A stretch of DNA of 5,963 nucleotides from an uncultured Ruminococcus sp. (lineage in GTDB: Bacteria > Bacillota > Clostridia > Oscillospirales > Acutalibacteraceae): NCBI GenBank assembly GCA_902803035.1, contig CADCON010000161.1, positions 1-5,963 of the forward strand. The letters are read 5' to 3'. Shown here piece after piece: positions 5,664 through 5,963 of this stretch (within the stretch, counting starts at the first letter, position 1; each line of letters opens with the position of its first letter). The notes beneath the pieces are model-generated. The model ran no database searches. It worked only from the letters and a program-made list of their open reading frames with translations, and was not told the DNA's origin. Position numbers and translations under genes: made by a program.

Positions 5664-5963
5664 TGGACAATCAATCCGAAAATCGGAATCCTTCAAACGG
5701 GCAGACGCAGGAGAAAACGGACAATTACACGGTGGGAAGCTCTCTGCCTGCCTTTTCCGGCGCATTTGATGACGACAGTCAGCGCCAATCCATTGATACC
5801 AGCGGCCAGCCTGTGCCGCAGCAGTACGCGCCGTCGATGTACGGTCAGCCCGTGCCGCAGCAGTACGCGCCCCCGATGTACGGTCAGCCCGTGCCGCAGC
5901 AGTACGCGCCCCCGATGTACGGTCAGCCCGTGCCGCAGCAGGTCGCGCCCCCGATGTACGGTC
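5660..5963 (+). CDS. Start of a Gln/Pro/Tyr-rich tandem-repeat protein (truncated by the window edge)
   Basis: An open frame begins at ATG 5660, overlapping the GtrA stop by ATGA, with GAGGAG (5647-5652) seven bases upstream, and stays open to the window end (101 full codons). Residues 1-48 are hydrophilic, rich in Asn, Gln, Ser and Asp, without a signal peptide. From residue 49 the protein consists of 13-residue units of the form GQPVPQQYAPPMY. Low-complexity Pro/Gln/Tyr regions like this often precede a membrane or zinc-ribbon domain in Firmicutes proteins, so a membrane protein is plausible, but the visible part shows no domain. A second ATG follows immediately (5663). Coupling to the GtrA gene suggests both act at the cell envelope. 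The remainder of the gene lies outside the window. Confidence 0.88.
   Translation, partial: MMDNQSENRNPSNGQTQEKTDNYTVGSSLPAFSGAFDDDSQRQSIDTSGQPVPQQYAPSMYGQPVPQQYAPPMYGQPVPQQYAPPMYGQPVPQQVAPPMYG
5804..5963 (+). repeat. 39-bp in-frame tandem repeats, four complete copies plus a partial
   Basis: Copies lie at 5804-5842, 5843-5881, 5882-5920 and 5921-5959, with a fifth beginning at 5960. Each encodes 13 residues, so copy-number changes keep the frame. Copies 2 and 3 are identical in DNA. Copy 1 differs from them at four bases, one of which changes Pro to Ser; copy 4 has TAC changed to GTC, replacing Tyr with Val. The near identity of the copies points to recent expansion by slippage or recombination. 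The total copy number is unknown because the array runs off the edge. Confidence 0.97.

Noticed and set aside
4815..5765. A 316-codon minus-strand open frame opposite the UPF0145 and GtrA genes
   Set aside because: It spans two well-supported genes and their intergenic gap on the other strand, is rich in His, Arg and Asp as antisense frames often are, and shows no domain.

Overview
The window looks like a chromosomal segment of a moderately GC-rich member of the Clostridia (Firmicutes), possibly a gut Oscillospiraceae-like lineage. The reasons are AGGAGG-type ribosome binding sites, AT-rich intergenic gaps with near-consensus sigma-A promoters between GC-rich genes, and a ddl / DUF1934 (YwiB-like) / argS neighbourhood of a kind familiar from Firmicutes. 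This placement is inference from gene content and style; no rRNA or other taxonomic marker is present.

Left two thirds, minus strand (read right to left). A HAD-superfamily phosphatase gene (4592 to 3963) is followed by a 127-bp gap containing a separate promoter, then a tightly packed group: D-alanine--D-alanine ligase (ddl), a DUF1934 protein, arginyl-tRNA synthetase (argS), and a small acidic protein of unknown function ending in a Asp5-Cys3-Gly-His5 tail. Spacings inside the group are 4 bp, a 4-base ATGA overlap and 16 bp, so ddl to the acidic protein is very likely one transcript. It joins a peptidoglycan precursor step with a translation enzyme. The last 144 bp on the left hold no complete gene; one weak candidate start of another minus-strand gene runs off the edge.

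Right third, plus strand. A 240-bp AT-rich divergent promoter region (4593-4832) separates the HAD gene from a plus-strand operon: a UPF0145/YbjQ-family protein, a four-helix GtrA-family membrane protein, and the start of a protein carrying 39-bp (13-residue) Gln/Pro/Tyr-rich tandem repeats, cut by the window edge. The GtrA gene and the repeat gene overlap by ATGA. The minus-strand promoter has perfect -35 and -10 hexamers at 17-bp spacing, and two direct repeats spaced 11 bp apart lie between the two promoters.

I found no mobile element, CRISPR array, tRNA, rRNA or recognisable defence system. Most of the window is ordinary core-genome content. The parts most worth following up are the metal-ligand-like tail of the acidic protein, the divergent promoter region, and the repeat protein at the right edge.
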